Numbered from the stretch's first letter, positions 11,942-35,816 are shown. The stretch: DNA of 64,000 bases from Cloeon dipterum (GCF_949628265.1 NC_088787.1:12948501-13012500); one strand, 5' to 3'. The notes: generated by a model not told the origin, from the sequence alone. Program-made: numbers and translations.

Positions 11942-14900
11942 TTACGACAGATCATAGTCTCCGATGCTCTGCTCAAGGTATTCCCTATAGAGTTGTTGCT
12001 GCAAAATAAAACTCGATGAAAAGGAGGCTAAACATTTCAATATCGGATTACTCACTCTCTTTGGAATGACAACTTCTTTTATGAAAGTGTTTGTGTCCAA
12101 AAGGGACTGTTTCAATTTCTTTGACAAAGTCGGTTTCCGGCCAGAGCACCACTTAGAGACACAGCCCAAGAAAAGAGAACTGGCAAAGAGAATCGCAATT
12201 GTGGTCAGCTTGCTGCCTGCTCCAGAGATGAAGATTTTAATATCATGTAATAGTGGCTACAATGGTTTCTATACCATCAGGGATCAATGACCAAAGCAAT
12301 CTGGCTGGGGTGAGCCCGGTCAGAATATATTCGCTGATCTGTACACCTAGAGTGTCCATCAAACTTTTCACAGAGAAAAACTCGACCAGCAGGTGGAGGA
12401 CCAACATGAGTGGCAGCAGAAAGGCGATTCCAGCAAACATAAGGCCTAGAGAGATATTTACGCGTTAGTTCACATGGTTTCCAATTGCCCTTGATCTGTT
12501 GACGCAGACAAAATAAAATATTCAAGTGTTTACTCATTTCGAATAAAGTGTGGCTATACAAATTAAATATTTAATTTATTAAAGCAATACAGATATAGCA
12601 TATCGCTCAGAGTTGAAATCTCAAGCATTAACAAATTTAAAGGCCGTCTGAAAAATCAATTTATCGATTAATTCAGTTTTATTTCTCCAAACAAGTCATA
12701 ACATAAATTAAAATCAGAAAAATAAATATCTAGAGATCTCAGCTGGCCAGAAAATTTTGGGTCACGTGGGCAGCCGCAAGCCGCCGTGAATCTGACTAAG
12801 CCGCGCCAGCCGCCAGGGAAAAGAGTCAAAAATTAAAAAGAGCATGAGCAAAAAATGTCTTGCGACCCTTCGAGCCACGTTAAAAATATTGTCAGCCGTT
12901 CCAGCAGCTAGCCGCCGGTGAAAATGGCCAGCCGCCGGGCAAAAAAATCAGCTAAGCCGCCACCGCCTTCAATCTTGCGGCTGATACCTCTTTAAATATC
13001 ACATTCTCATTTAGGAGCAATGAAGGTTTTTAGTAGCATAAGCGATCAACTCATGATCCAAAAAATATTAGCAAAAAGTACTACTAATTCAACCACTCGC
13101 CACACTATAGCCTACTAAACTAAATTTAAATTGCAAAATTTGGGATGCTGGGAACTCGGACACAATTTTACCACGGAGATTTTTAATTTACCTCTTGTCG
13201 TCGCCTTGCGGTTACACTTGCAGGACTCCTCGTCCACGGCCAACTCTTCTCTTGCAAGCTTCATCACTTTTTCACAGTCTTTGCCAAGCGTGTTTAGCGC
13301 GTTTTGGATTGTCTGATTGATCGTCTTCTCAATTTCCCGGCAAGCATCGTCAATTTGATTGACACACCTGGTCGGCTGCAGAAAATTAATAATTTTTAAA
13401 TGCTGGGAGACCTAAAACGCTTTAATTTACTTTGTTGCTGTCTGGGATGTAGATGGTCGGCATGTCAAAGCCCGTTTTGTTTAGGCCTGGCCGCTTGCAC
13501 AGCTCTTGAACAATCTGCATCATCACCCTGCAAATCGTTATTTTCTGTAAAATCAATGCAGCTCTTAACTTTGAAAATTTAATAAAGACTACAATAACGC
13601 GACAAGCTACAAAATCTAAGCCAGTTCTGGGCCCAAAATCATAAGATGAAGCCTACGAATTAAAACGATCAGTACAACAATTTGTTTTATTTTTTCAATT
13701 CTTTTTTTAAATTATGAAAATAATTTAGAATATTGTAAATATTAATTTTAGCAAGGAGAATAAAAGAAGTGTGATAAAAAGTGTGATCACAATTTGTGAT
13801 GATGTAAATTAGCTGTCGATATACTTTAAATTAAACCTAAATTATTATTGAACTGATTTTTTGGGGCAAAAGCTCTGAGGTATAGAAAATTTGCGGATTT
13901 TGTGATCTGATGTACATCCAAAGTAAACTATTACTTTTGCCTGTCAGCCTCTGTGCCCGCGTCGTCGGCCTTGGAGAGATAAAAGCGCATCTTTTCTGCG
14001 TGCTGCGCGTTGAGCTTCTCAACCAGAGAAACGGTTCGGTTGCACAGCGCCTGGCCGATCGGGTCAAAGAAGACAAATACCAAGTCGGACATAGTTCCTG
14101 TAATTGTCAAGAGTAAAATATTCGCAGTTTTATTGAGATTGAAAGCTACCAAGCCACAAGATGGATTGATTGACGTCAAAGTGGTACTGAAGATCGCCGT
14201 CTACCAGTCCAGGCGTGTCCACGAAAGTGACCAGAGAAAATTTCTTCTGCTTTGACGTGGATATTTCAGTAGTCAGGAAATCGACCACACCTGTGAAAAG
14301 CATTTTATTTTGCAGCTCTTTTCTGGCGTTTTATTTTATTTATTTAAGGAATAAACTGATTACTGATGCTGACCGAATATCTTTCTCAGGCGTTTTAATT
14401 AAAAAAAGAGAGTTCTCGAAATATATATCATAAAAACATAACTATCTAAATTTAACTAAGCGCAGCTTTCACGTTAATTGGAAAAATATTCATGATTTTA
14501 AACATATAGTTAAGGACACCGTTAAGTCACTCCCTCGCTGTACTTTATCGAACAAAATTATTGCGTTGTTAGATTTAAATAAAACACCAAGAACTTTTTC
14601 CTATGACCTACGCGAAGGAAGTGGTTTAAGAAATACAAAAGAGGTACCTAAGGGGGAATTTATTTCGCCAAAACCGCATAACACATGCTTCACATTTGCG
14701 TATAACGCAATAATCTATTCTACCATTAAAATGGAATGCAATAGAATTGACATAAAATTCCTTAAAATCGTATTTTATAAGTCTACCGATGAAATTTATC
14801 TGTGCTAACCAAAACTAAGACAAACACCTTTGGTTATTACATTTTATATGTTAATATTATTATAAAAAAATAAAGTAAAAATGGCAAGCCTATTAATAAA

Positions 14901-15074
14901 TCTTCTATTGAACTAACAAACAAACCGAAAGTAGCGCAGAATTAAAATCAATTAAATATGATAATACTAATAAATTCGTATACAGCTTAAAATTTAATTT
15001 CTAACAAACCTACGTGTTCTGACATGCAATTTTTTAAATTCTCCATTAACAGTGTGAAATAAGAACAATCACCC

Positions 15075-15105
<31 letters not shown>

Positions 15106-18100
15106 TAAAAGAAACCAAAATGACAGTGGTAAATACAATAACCTGCAATGAACAGTAAACCGAAGAAACGACAGACACAAAATTGAAACAGTGTAATATA
15201 AAAAGCAGTGCGTTTGTGTGTGTGGGCTAGAGTGAGGTAAGGGTGCGTGTCAGTGTTGCCCTTCACAAGGCAGCTAGCAATTAAATGAAAGCTAAGCGCC
15301 CAGGGAGGAGCCGAACTTGACGCACTGTGTGCCACCTGCACCACCGAGATTCCCGGACACCGCGTGCTTGTGGAAGGACAGCGAGTGAGCGACTGGTGCT
15401 GAGCAAGCCATCCCGCCAGCTTTTATACAAATCCAAGAGGCAAGCAGGAAACGCGCCGAGCGCGGCACAGGAAAACCATGAAACTCCCCTCAGCCACTTC
15501 CGAGTGGTCACTGTGCGAGACCCAAAACAACAATCAAACCACAAGAGATTGTGTGCTTGAGAGCGATAACCGCCTAAGACTTGTGATAGTGGTTCAGAAA
15601 ACCGACTTGGCTGGCCACCCGGGGGGCGTATTTTCTTGGCCCGCGCCTGATAAAGCGTCTCGCTTGCTGCGGAGGAAAATTAAAGCGAGATTGATTTGAA
15701 AATCATGCAGCCACTCGATCCCATAATACCATGCGGTGGATAGCATATTTTCAAGAATTAATAACTTGTAAGGATGAAACAAATAATCATTGCTTACCTG
15801 GAATCTTGCTCAATGGTTTCAGGTGAGGATACAAGTGCATAGTAGCATTGCCCTGAAATCAAAAGCATATATACAATTTTTGGAGATACTATAGTTTCAA
15901 TCAATATACGTGCGAATATCCAAATTTTTACACTAGTACGTCGTAAGGAACATCAAACAAAAGAAAAATTGTGTAACGTACCATCAGAGTTTCACGCTTT
16001 TTTCCACTTGTGACGATTATAAAGCCCTGAGTCTCTATTGCCACTCCGGTTCTTTGGACATGCTCTTCGATATACCTGAATTAAATAAAGAATTTTGTAT
16101 TTGATAAATCACCCTCTGCAAGCTTTGTAAAAATTTAGCGTTTTTGAAGTTCAACATTGAAAAGGAATATACTAAAATTAAGAGTTTAGAAGGAGGTATC
16201 AGGAGCAATAAAACATTGTAATTCCACCAAAAGTAAACCGTTTAAGAGATCGGTTAAACTCAAATACTATTTAGTTTTGCGGGAAAAATTTAAATCCAAC
16301 TTGTATTATTCTGTTGGAAATAGAAAAACTCTTCCGCCTTTATAACAGGTGGGAAACAATTTTTCATAGCTCAATCAATTCAAATGTCTTGTTTGAGCTT
16401 ATATCGCGGCATCACCTAAGGCGCTTTGAGCATATTTTAAATTTTCACGAATGACATCACAGTTTGTGAGCTACGGCGACACATGGTGGCACAAACACAT
16501 TTTGTGCCAAACACAAGCTACAGGAAGTGGTGCTCGATAAAAACCATAGGGTGTTGCTCAGCACCACTGAAACTTTATCAAACGCACAAAAAATACACGC
16601 GCTTGTGTTGCTTACCAGCTTTTAATTAGCTGGAAAGTTAATACAAAGCCAATTAATTCAATTTTTGAGTCACAACACATAATTATTATACTATTTCTGT
16701 CCTGAACGCAGAGTTACCAGCGACAAAGGGGATAATAAATTGAATGCAGAACTGTAAAAATGTCTGCCAAAATATCAACTCATGTATTTTAGCTGATTTG
16801 AATGGGATTTAAAGTGGATCGATTCAAGGCGACAGTCGAAATTTATTTGAATTGTTGGATGCATTAAGCAGTTGGTCGAGAAAAAATTTGTTCTAGAATT
16901 GGCTGAAATAAAAAAAAGAACCTCGCTAAAGTAAAATTTAAATTTTGCCAATTTTCTCCTAAATTTACAGCGCTTGAGACCACTTTTTCTTGGTAGATTT
17001 CGATTCCTCTCGTCGATATCTGTCCAACAGCGTTTTAAACTTTTTATGAAAACTCCTTGTTGTGAAACAAAATAGTATTTCAAATAAGGAGACAGTCCTC
17101 ACCATTTGAAAAGCATGCTAACTTTGCTATCACTTCCCTCAAAAATGTACACTGCTACTTAGGTCAATTTTGGCTTCAACTGAATCCTAAGGGATGAGTT
17201 CATGCATTTGCAACAAGCATTTTACAGAATCAACCCTCTTTAATCAGGTAAAGGTATATGAAAGAAATTTTTCTACATTAATTTTAAATTCGATCAAATC
17301 ATTTTATAATCTGGCTAATTATGTAGGACATTTTCTGGTTTTACCAAAAGAAATAAATTAATGGTGACAAATATTACTTCAAAGATCGATAAAAATTATG
17401 TAAAAAATTGTCTTTTTGAATTATTTTAATTTTCCAGTTAAAGAAAACATAATGTAGCTCAAACTACATGAAGTACAACCAGGAAAATATAGTATAAAAT
17501 AAAGTTCAGAGCTATAAGCAGTTCTCCTTATCGCCTCAAGCGTAATCAGCCTCACAAGGAGAAAAGCCGCAAAAAAACCCACCAATGCTGCACAGTGCAC
17601 ACGGTCCCAAGAGTAAAAATCAAAATTATTATTAAATATTACCAATTTATGAAAGACGACTTGCCAGCCGAATGATTTCCAATGAGCATCACAGTGACCT
17701 TTTTCCTCGGCGCCAGCAGCTTGAGTCCGAGCGGCTGGGCCAGCTTGATCAGCCCTGAAACAAAATAGAGTAATCTGCGTGAGATGCGATAGCATCTCTC
17801 CCCAGCCGACTAAAGAATAACACACACGCGATTCCGCCCTCTTGGCGCAACACATGTCCCGCAGCGGGAGACCAGAAGTGGCTGTTGCATCGGGCAAAAA
17901 AGGGTTAAGAGCAGCGGAGGCGGCAGACGATGACACGTGTGGGGCGCTCGCTCTCATGCAAAACTCGCTTCTTGCAAATTCACATATTCCACCAGTTAAT
18001 TAAATCGTAATTGGATTGGAACAAAGTTTAAAAAATTAAAAGAGCATAGTTTAATCTTGTGTACCGTTTTTGAGTCTTGAACACATTAATTTTTTTTTAA

Positions 18101-20349
18101 ACTAACTAAAAAATAGGAAACAGTTTTGAGAGTTTGGATGCTATAATATCACTTTTGCCCCGAGTATACCTTTTCCCGAAAATTATTTCCCGGATTCGGC
18201 CCAGTCCCAAGAAAATTTTATATTTTTTTCGGGAGAATCTGAAAGGTGAAAACAACTTCCCGGGAAATCTCGGATCGCTTGTCAGTCCATGCAAATGTCT
18301 CAAAAAAATTTTAATTTGGAGTAAACCGTGTCAAATTTCAAATTAAATTAATCAGCTTTTTGTTTCCCTTCCCTGGTGCATGTTATCATATTTTACCATT
18401 GGAACAGTTCCAGGCGATATTGGACATTATTTGGAGGTCAGTCGATTGGACCTTGGACGTAATTTTTGGCGTTGAAATTTTAAAGTGACACTAATATCTG
18501 CCTTAATGCAGGACTTCTTTTTACTAATTTCAATGGTGAAATTCCAGCTTGTGAGGAGCGTTCCCTATTTCTTCGTTATCTCACATATCCCCGAAAACGA
18601 GTTTGTGAATGAAAGGTGGACTGTAACTATTGACCGCGTCCCCCATTCCCGAACTTCAAACGTGGAATTTCTCCCCATCTATTAACAAGTACTTTAAGCA
18701 AATTTGTTGTTTATTGTTCATGACTCATAACATTTCGTACAATTAAATCAATAATTAATTTACATGAACAAAGGCAAAAAATGACAAGCAGGATCTGCAC
18801 AAACGCGCGAAACAAAAAATTGATTCGACGTTGTCACGTGCCGTCATCAAATCAGCGTCAACTAAATTTTGAGGTCGAATTTGCCTGGAACAGCTCGTCG
18901 GGATTCTTGTCCCGAAAAAATATCCGACTCTGACCCGATTCTCATGATATAACCGCTCAACCATCTGCTCGGGATCCGAGTTTTCCCAGGTTTTCCCGGC
19001 CCGATAGACGCTCTAATGCTAATCAAGCATTCTCCTTGCTGTGAAATAACGATTTATTTCCCAATTTATTTTCTCGAAATTCACACACCGTTGGATAGAT
19101 TGCGACGACAGGGATCAAAATCAAGCATAAATAATTTTATATAACTTCTGCTCCTCAGTCCTGATTTCATAGAGATCAACTGTAGCTAAATATCACAAAC
19201 AATAAACTCATTGAACTACTTGCAACAGTGCAAAATGTTCTTAATTGTTGTACTATATTATAAACTATAAACCCATTCCTTTAATTGGAAAGCGTCGGAA
19301 AAAAGCGTTTCTCCGTTTCTCACAGCGATAGCAGCTGGACCATGAGATCAGCATTCCATAAAATGTGTGTTATCTTCATATAACGGAGCTGTTAACAAAA
19401 CTATTTACATCCGTTTTTAGACGCCCACTTCCTTATTGTGATCAAATAAGAAATATTGGCAGCTTTGAGTCATACTGTGCAGACCTTATATTTTACCATT
19501 GCACTGTAAATGAAACGAATTTAAATTTTTAACAAAAACAATGAGAGGGATGTCTGAAATTGAAATAAAGCCTAACAATTTGATTATTGAATCCGGTCAA
19601 ATTCCGTTTATACCTCTCTCTGGGTCGGTGTACATGGTGTGGCATTCTTTCAGGATCCTTTCGTTGACACTCAGGGTGGCCTGTTCAGCCGAATTCACTG
19701 CCTGACGAGCTCTCACCCCGCTTTGGTTTAATTTTGACATGTCTGGACGAAGCTTGTTAATCCTATATTGGAAATTACAAATCATAAACAATAAATATTT
19801 ATCTTGTAAATTTAAACAGTCGATCAAATGATCCGAGATAAAATATACGCAAAAATTTGTATGAATACATATATATTATACATAATTATGGGGAACGATA
19901 GCACGTCATGAATAACAAAACAAAAACAAATTTTTTGAAAAGCACTACTTGTTGCATATGGCACTTTCGAGATTAACTTCACAAACTCATCCGACGCGCC
20001 AAAAAAAAATTGTTGTCGTTAATTAAAAAGGGGAGACAAACAAGAAAGGCAAAAATTTTCATTCGTCATTTCTGTTGATGTTGATTGGGAATCACGCTAG
20101 CGTGAATGTGAATGAGGTCATTCCTTAATTTAATTATACCTTAAATGTGCGACAATTCTGCCAAAAATATAGGGGTGTAACGAACGCACAACAAACCACC
20201 GGCTGAGCGTGAGCGGCTGATTTCTTTCCAAAACAATACACCGCTCCACCTTGCGGTTATTTTTGAATGAATTTCCTCTCGTAGCTTTACCAGGCTCTCT
20301 TCAGCGGCCGCGAAAGCCCTCACAAGTTCAAAAATATAATAACTTGTAT
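11942..20349 (-). CDS. Unnamed EHD/dynamin-like GTPase with C-terminal membrane hairpin (5' end not found)
   Basis: I do not recognise a named orthologue. Minus-strand exons in order are 20250-20349, 19614-19762, 17643-17754, 15982-16075, 15798-15852, 14150-14290, 13935-14097, 13431-13527, 13192-13375, 12275-12445, 12056-12216 and 11942-11998. Phases agree throughout and about 494 residues are visible. G1 is MLIGNHSAGKSSFINW, G3 is VTFVDTPGLVDG and G4 reads LSKADD. The spacing resembles EHD ATPases and sarcalumenin. The C-terminus has two hydrophobic spans (MFAGIAFLLPLMLVLHLL and LTTIAILFASSLFLG) and ends YREYLEQSIGDYDLS. A membrane-anchored remodelling GTPase is the natural inference. The first exon and start codon lie upstream of 20349, possibly in 20350-20938, and were not resolved. 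Confidence 0.8.
12731..12992 (-). mobile_element. hAT-like MITE, copy A
   Basis: This non-autonomous DNA transposon lies in an intron of the GTPase gene. Its ends are imperfect inverted repeats, AGAGATCTCAGC and GCTGATACCTCT. It is flanked by an exact 8-bp duplication TAAATATC (12723-12730 and 12993-13000), the target-site length of hAT elements. It aligns in inverted orientation with the element at 39029. It has no coding capacity. Confidence 0.75.
14291..15797 (-). other. GTPase gene intron with (AG)n repeat
   Basis: This 1.5 kb intron lies between the exons ending KPLSKIPG and starting VVDFLTTE. It contains a 26-base (AG)13 run at 15075-15100 and a moderately GC-rich stretch at 15230-15680 with no recognised product. 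No RNA or transposon was identified. Confidence 0.5.
15075..15100. repeat. (AG)13 microsatellite
   Basis: A perfect AG dinucleotide run, useful as a polymorphic marker; it lies in an intron. Confidence 0.9.
16076..17642 (-). other. GTPase gene intron between the P-loop exon and the next exon
   Basis: This is 1.57 kb of AT-rich sequence with normal splice ends (TTCAG acceptor, G|GTAAT donor). Nothing else was recognised. Confidence 0.45.
17755..19613 (-). other. GTPase gene intron with possible degraded repeat
   Basis: This is a 1.86 kb intron. Blocks at about 18160-18280 and 18860-19010 share short GC-rich words (CCCGGGAAA, CTCGGATC, TCCCGAAAA) in opposite orientations, as an old inverted-repeat element might. 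The match is too weak to define ends. Confidence 0.3.
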
Positions 20350-20938
20350 CTAATTTCCCACTTCATGTGTGCCGTGCGCCGCTGATGATTATTGGAAATT
20401 ATTATTGCGATCCAACTTTGTACCAAGTTTTATATTTAGTTAGAATTTATATTCATAAATTATTAATAAAAATCGCGATTTATTTTATTACGACTAAAAG
20501 AGACAAACGAAAATTTAGAATCTAGAGCATCTTTTATATCTTGGTTTGACAATAACATTCTAAAATATTTGAAAAATGCGATCACTCAAGGTTGTTTTCA
20601 TGTTGGTTTTAATTATATTCAAAATAACATTCTACTTGAAACAAGAAACAATATAAATTTTCAATCTATAACGTAGCTTAATTTATTTGTTTCCTGCTAA
20701 AAAATATTAAAAAAATTTGTAACCATGGCCTAGCATTCCTCATGAGTGCTATACAAATTTTACGCTGCAGTGTGAAGCAAAAATACATTTAAGCAATAGT
20801 CATTACAAATCAAATCGGTTTTACGAGCCTCCATTTGAAATAATTGAATTCGTAATTCCACTATGGTATTTTATGATGAAAGCACAATATAACAATCAGT
20901 CTGCATTCTATATAGTAAGATTCTCATTAATCGCGCTT
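20350..20938. other. Spacer between TIM22 and the visible start of the GTPase gene
   Basis: AT-rich sequence that should hold the missing first exon and promoter of the GTPase gene plus the TIM22 3' UTR. I found no ATG exon with a phase-1 donor that fits the exon at 20250-20349. Confidence 0.4.
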
Positions 20939-21679
20939 TCAGTGTCCTCTCATGTAGTAATCCATCGCTGTTGTAAAAGTGGCAAATCCCACCGCACTAA
21001 AAATTCCAGCCTTCAATCCAGCTGCAAAAATTGAAATAAAATCAAGTTGATTTAGCGTTACATTTTAATAAAAACACACCTCTATAACCTATCAACCCTC
21101 CTGTTATGAGGCCCGCGTAGGTTCCGTTTTTCCAGTCACTTTTGCCTCGATACTAAAATATAAAACAGAAAAAGACAGTTAATTATTAAGTTTACAGAAT
21201 AATTCACCACACTACTATTGTACCGTTTCTATCGTGCATTCCACCGCTGTAAACACGAGTCCGATCATGGCGAAACTTTTGGCGTAGCTGTGAGTAGACT
21301 TCCTCAGGTCCCTGAAGACCTCTCGTGCTGTCTGCTGCTTCGCATCTTGTCCTGTGATGGTGGGGTTCACGCTCGCTGAGAAGAGACCGAGCGCACCACC
21401 CAAACCGTAACCTACGGGCCAAAAATCATTGGTAAGAATTTTTCGTGAAGTACGATAAAATAATATAATTTAACCCATAACGCAGCTCAAGCCAGCCTTG
21501 AAGGGACAGCTCTCGGAGAACCCCTCAATCATTTTTTGCTCGAAAGTTTTAATAGTGACCGGGCCCATGTTACGAGGCACGATGATGTTCTCCCGGTACC
21601 TGGACAGATCACCCATCATGTACTTAGCCACCTGATCGTACTCGTCGCTGGTGAACAATGTGGACTTAGACTCGGTCAT
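20939..21679 (-). CDS. Tim22: Mitochondrial import inner membrane translocase subunit Tim22
   Basis: Tim22 is the channel-forming core of the carrier translocase that inserts SLC25 carriers and Tim17/23 into the inner membrane. Exons on the minus strand are 21475-21679, 21224-21411, 21080-21152 and 20939-21021, giving 182 residues. The Tim17/22/23 fold is clear from glycine-rich helices: [49 protein letters not shown] and [12 protein letters not shown]. The paired cysteines found in Tim22 before helices 1 and 2 ([10 protein letters not shown] and VECTIE) are present. The start [16 protein letters not shown] is the first ATG before the conserved region. The gene is head-to-head with RpLP2. Its substrates include the citrate carrier encoded 12 kb away, but that closeness is probably chance. 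Confidence 0.95.
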
Positions 21680-22472
21680 GTTTTCCTGTTGTTCGTTTCA
21701 AAATTCGTGTTAAAATCGGGTTCAAAATAGAGATTTTCGGCCTATTTTATGCGCCGATCCACACATGTCATGTTTACATCCACGAATCAGTGCTGCCAAT
21801 GTAACTAACCATAATTACTAAAACCTGCTAAAACCACATTGCGAACCAAATACACCAACCAAACCGTATTGTGCTTTTAGTTTTTATTTATTTAAACGTG
21901 GCTTTTAAATTGATTTAAATTCTTAACTGATTCAGAAATATCACAAATAAAAACAAAATTCTATATCTATCGGCACATTTATTTGATGAATTTAGATAAT
22001 AACTAACAACTAACTATAACAAAAAAGAGCACTATTATTTTGAATTGGCCGCCACAGAAATGAAGCCTTGCTGTTGCGCATGAGAACCCCGTTGATCCAC
22101 ATGTTTCCTCTCCTCCTTCCATTCGTAACGAAGCTTTTCTCAATCAAGCTTGATTTGTTTCGCGTGGCTCACGTTTCGTGTCTCTAAAGACTTAAGTATG
22201 TATTTGTTCGATTTTTTTTTAGCTTTATTTGAGTTTTGCATGTCCCGTTTTAACTGTCTTTTGCATTTGAGAAATTATATTCACGAAAAAAGGACAAATT
22301 TCGGCGTAATCCAGTCGATTAAAGTTAAAATTATACACACCGCATGGCGAGCATGGCCTACGACCATCTTGCCGGCGTCTGTTTTTAAGTTGTGATATTT
22401 TTGTGCCATCCGATGAATTCATATTCATTCTCAATTATAATCTAGTTTAATCCCGCGTGATTTGTTTTCAGA
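21680..22472. promoter_or_regulatory. Divergent TIM22/RpLP2 promoter and RpLP2 5' UTR intron
   Basis: The RpLP2 ATG follows directly on an acceptor (TTTTCAG|A-ATG), so its 5' UTR is split. A pyrimidine tract at 22104-22120 (TTTCCTCTCCTCCTTCC) is a good 5'TOP start typical of ribosomal protein genes, which are translated under mTOR control. The donor is probably shortly after 22140. The left part holds the TIM22 promoter. Confidence 0.5.
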
Positions 22473-23094
22473 ATGCGTTACGTGGCTGCGTACCTCTTGG
22501 CTGCCCTTGGAGGCAAGGAAAACCCATCTGCCGCAGACATTGAGAAGATCTTCAGCTCTGTGGGCATCGAAGTTGACAAGGAGAAGTTGACTAAGGTCAT
22601 CAGTGAGCTGAAGGGAAAGAACCTGGAGGAGATCATTGCTCAGGGTAAATTATTATTTCAGCTTATAGCCATATTTTATTTAAAATTTTTTTAATTCATG
22701 TACCACGTGTCGTGTGCTGATAGTGATTCAGCTTAAGAATTTCCACTCGTAAATGAATTTCTGTGATGAGTTAACTACCATACACCATCTTTCGGCTGAT
22801 ATGCTGTGCTGAGTGTTTCAATTCTGAAGAAATTCAGTTTTCCTTATAAAATAATATTGATCTACCATATTATTAATCATACTTCTAGAGACAACATGTG
22901 AGCTAACATTCTATCTTTGTTTTACAGGCCAGGAGAAGCTTTCCTCCATGCCTGCCGGAGGTGGCGGCGGTGCCGTTGCAGCCCCTGCTGGAGCTGCCCC
23001 TGCTGCTGCAGAAAAGAAGGAGGAAAAGAAGGAAGAGAAGAAAGCTGAATCCGAGGAATCTGATGATGACATGGGCTTCGGTCTCTTTGATTAA
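22473..23094 (+). CDS. RpLP2: 60S acidic ribosomal protein P2
   Basis: This is a stalk protein of the large ribosomal subunit, present as P1-P2 dimers on P0, which recruits elongation factors. Exons are 22473-22644 and 22928-23094, giving 112 residues, the usual size. The N-terminus [20 protein letters not shown] is diagnostic of P2. It is followed by the dimerisation helices, the alanine/glycine-rich hinge, the charged KKEEKKEE stretch and the universal tail [11 protein letters not shown] that binds EF-2. The only coding intron hosts a box C/D snoRNA (22755-22835), a common arrangement in ribosomal protein genes. A poly(A) signal lies 52 bases after the stop. Confidence 0.98.
22755..22835 (+). 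ncRNA. Box C/D snoRNA in the RpLP2 intron
   Basis: This 81-nt unit has an exact 8-bp terminal stem (GAATTTCT 22755-22762 with AGAAATTC 22828-22835). Box C GTGATGA follows at once (22763-22769) and box D CTGA (22824-22827) abuts the 3' stem. A D' box CTGA is at 22796-22799. The 13 bases before D' (CACCATCTTTCGG, 22783-22795) are the exact complement of CCGAAAGATGGTG, a conserved LSU rRNA segment known from memory. The box D+5 rule then points to the second A of CCGAA. That region is modified in yeast (snR39/snR59) and vertebrates (U32/U51). It would be released from the spliced intron. Confidence 0.85.
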
Positions 23095-23881
23095 ACATGC
23101 AGTTTCATTCCACCATCTGCAAATAATCCTCACCATCTTTTTTTAAATAAAAGACCAGAAAATATACAATTATCGTTTTTGTCATGGAATTGCTATTGAC
23201 CTATCATCATAATATTTTTATTGAGCAAGAATTTCGCAAGTTCTATGTTGAAAAATTATATTAAATAGGTAGTTGCTAGGATGGAAGAACAAACTTTATT
23301 TCACTAGAAATTTACAAACTTGGCAACTGAGTAATCTGTTTTTTTTAACTAAGAGTGAAGCAAAACAAGTTTGAAATGAACAAAGATAAAATGTTGACAT
23401 TATCTGCAACGCACAACGCAGTCACTGCCTTTCTGCTAAATTGCTTCGTTTGTATAATGTGGGAGTAGGGTATGTAGAGTGATTCATAGAGGGTGTGCGC
23501 GCCTTCAAAGTTGCTCATGTGGCACTAGCGCACTTTTTTCTTTGCAGTACAAATTCGTAAATTAATCCCCTTTCCATTGAGCTAATTGAACCGAAATGCT
23601 TTCAAATGAAATTTACTACTTCTAGTTTTTAGAGATATTTGTGCGTAAAATTAAACTGAATTACTTTTGGATATTTCTCGTCGCGGAGGATTATGTACGC
23701 CCTGCGCTGTTGACGTCACGCACTCAGCCGGCGGTCGCCATGTTTGATTGAGATACACCACTGGAGCTGCGAGTTGGACCCTCAATATTCGACCGATTTT
23801 GTCCCATTTCTTTATGCACTGGTGTATGGAAACTGCATGAAAATTAGCTAACGTGCCCTTGTGTCGAATACAAACGCCACA
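23095..23881. promoter_or_regulatory. RpLP2 3' UTR, spacer and Chc promoter
   Basis: The stretch after 23160 is AT-rich. A full CRE palindrome TGACGTCA is at 23711-23718, followed by CGGTCGCCATGTTTG, a YY1-like word in reverse. These lie 160-170 bases before the Chc start codon and probably mark its core promoter. No TATA box was seen. Confidence 0.5.
23146..23151 (+). terminator. Poly(A) signal of RpLP2
   Basis: AATAAA lies 52 bases past the RpLP2 stop codon. Confidence 0.85.
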
Positions 23882-35007
<11,126 letters not shown>

Positions 35008-35810
35008 ACAGAGAGACTAATTATGCCGGCAAACACACACATATACAATGAGTATAAACAAAGAAAGAAGCTTCGGCGGTGCGCGGCCGTCTCATTTGTA
35101 CATAGGGAAATTGGGGTGGACAACTAATTAATTAATTAATTGATCATGCAGGCTGGTAGAGCTCATTAATGATTATTAATTAATTATTACTCTTTTATGC
35201 TTCGTAAAATCAGTTTTCCTCTTTGCATTCTGATTTTGTGATTGTCACTGCTCGAAAGAAATTACATTGCTACTCTCCTTTTCCTTGGTAAAGTGAAAAA
35301 GCATGCCCTCGGACCGTGTGCATGCTTCGACTTTCAACTAGTGTGCAATTCTCAAACGTTCGTTCATTCCATAATTAATACTGACTATATAAATATATTA
35401 TGCTTTGTATCGGAAGATTATTCTCATGATTAATGTACATTGTTCCCCGCGGGAGGTGTCGAAAGGAAAAATGCTGACCTTTTTATTTTTCATCCGTGAG
35501 TAAAGAAGTTGATTGTTTCGTCGCTGCAGTTTTGTGTGAATCGTCTGTCGCTCTGGCTTTCCTCTCACCATAATCATGCAATTCGTCGCTGCTGCAGTCG
35601 CTCTTGCTGTAATTTATTTGTTATTTACTGATTTGTTTATGTGGTTGATGCTTTACACAAGTATAGTTATTACGGTTAATTACGATAATTATTACGAATA
35701 TATTTGTCATGATTATTCTATTACCTAGCTACAGTACGAAGAACAGTGATTCGCATGGCTATTATTATTTTTTCGTCCTGTTTTGAGCGCTCTCGATATT
35801 GAGAGATCAA

Positions 35811-35816
35811 AATAAA
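35811..35816 (+). terminator. Likely poly(A) signal of Chc
   Basis: AATAAA about 800 bases past the stop; another AATAAA near 35946 could serve as an alternative end. Confidence 0.5.

Noticed and set aside
17421-17957. A 178-codon minus-strand frame
   Set aside because: It overlaps the P-loop exon in a different frame and has no coherent composition; the exon at 17643-17754 in the other frame is conserved.
22810-22827. Second guide of the RpLP2 snoRNA (GTGTTTCAA before box D) as a match to LSU rRNA TTGAAACAC
   Set aside because: Only nine pairs with an offset, and no known modified base at the predicted position; left unassigned.
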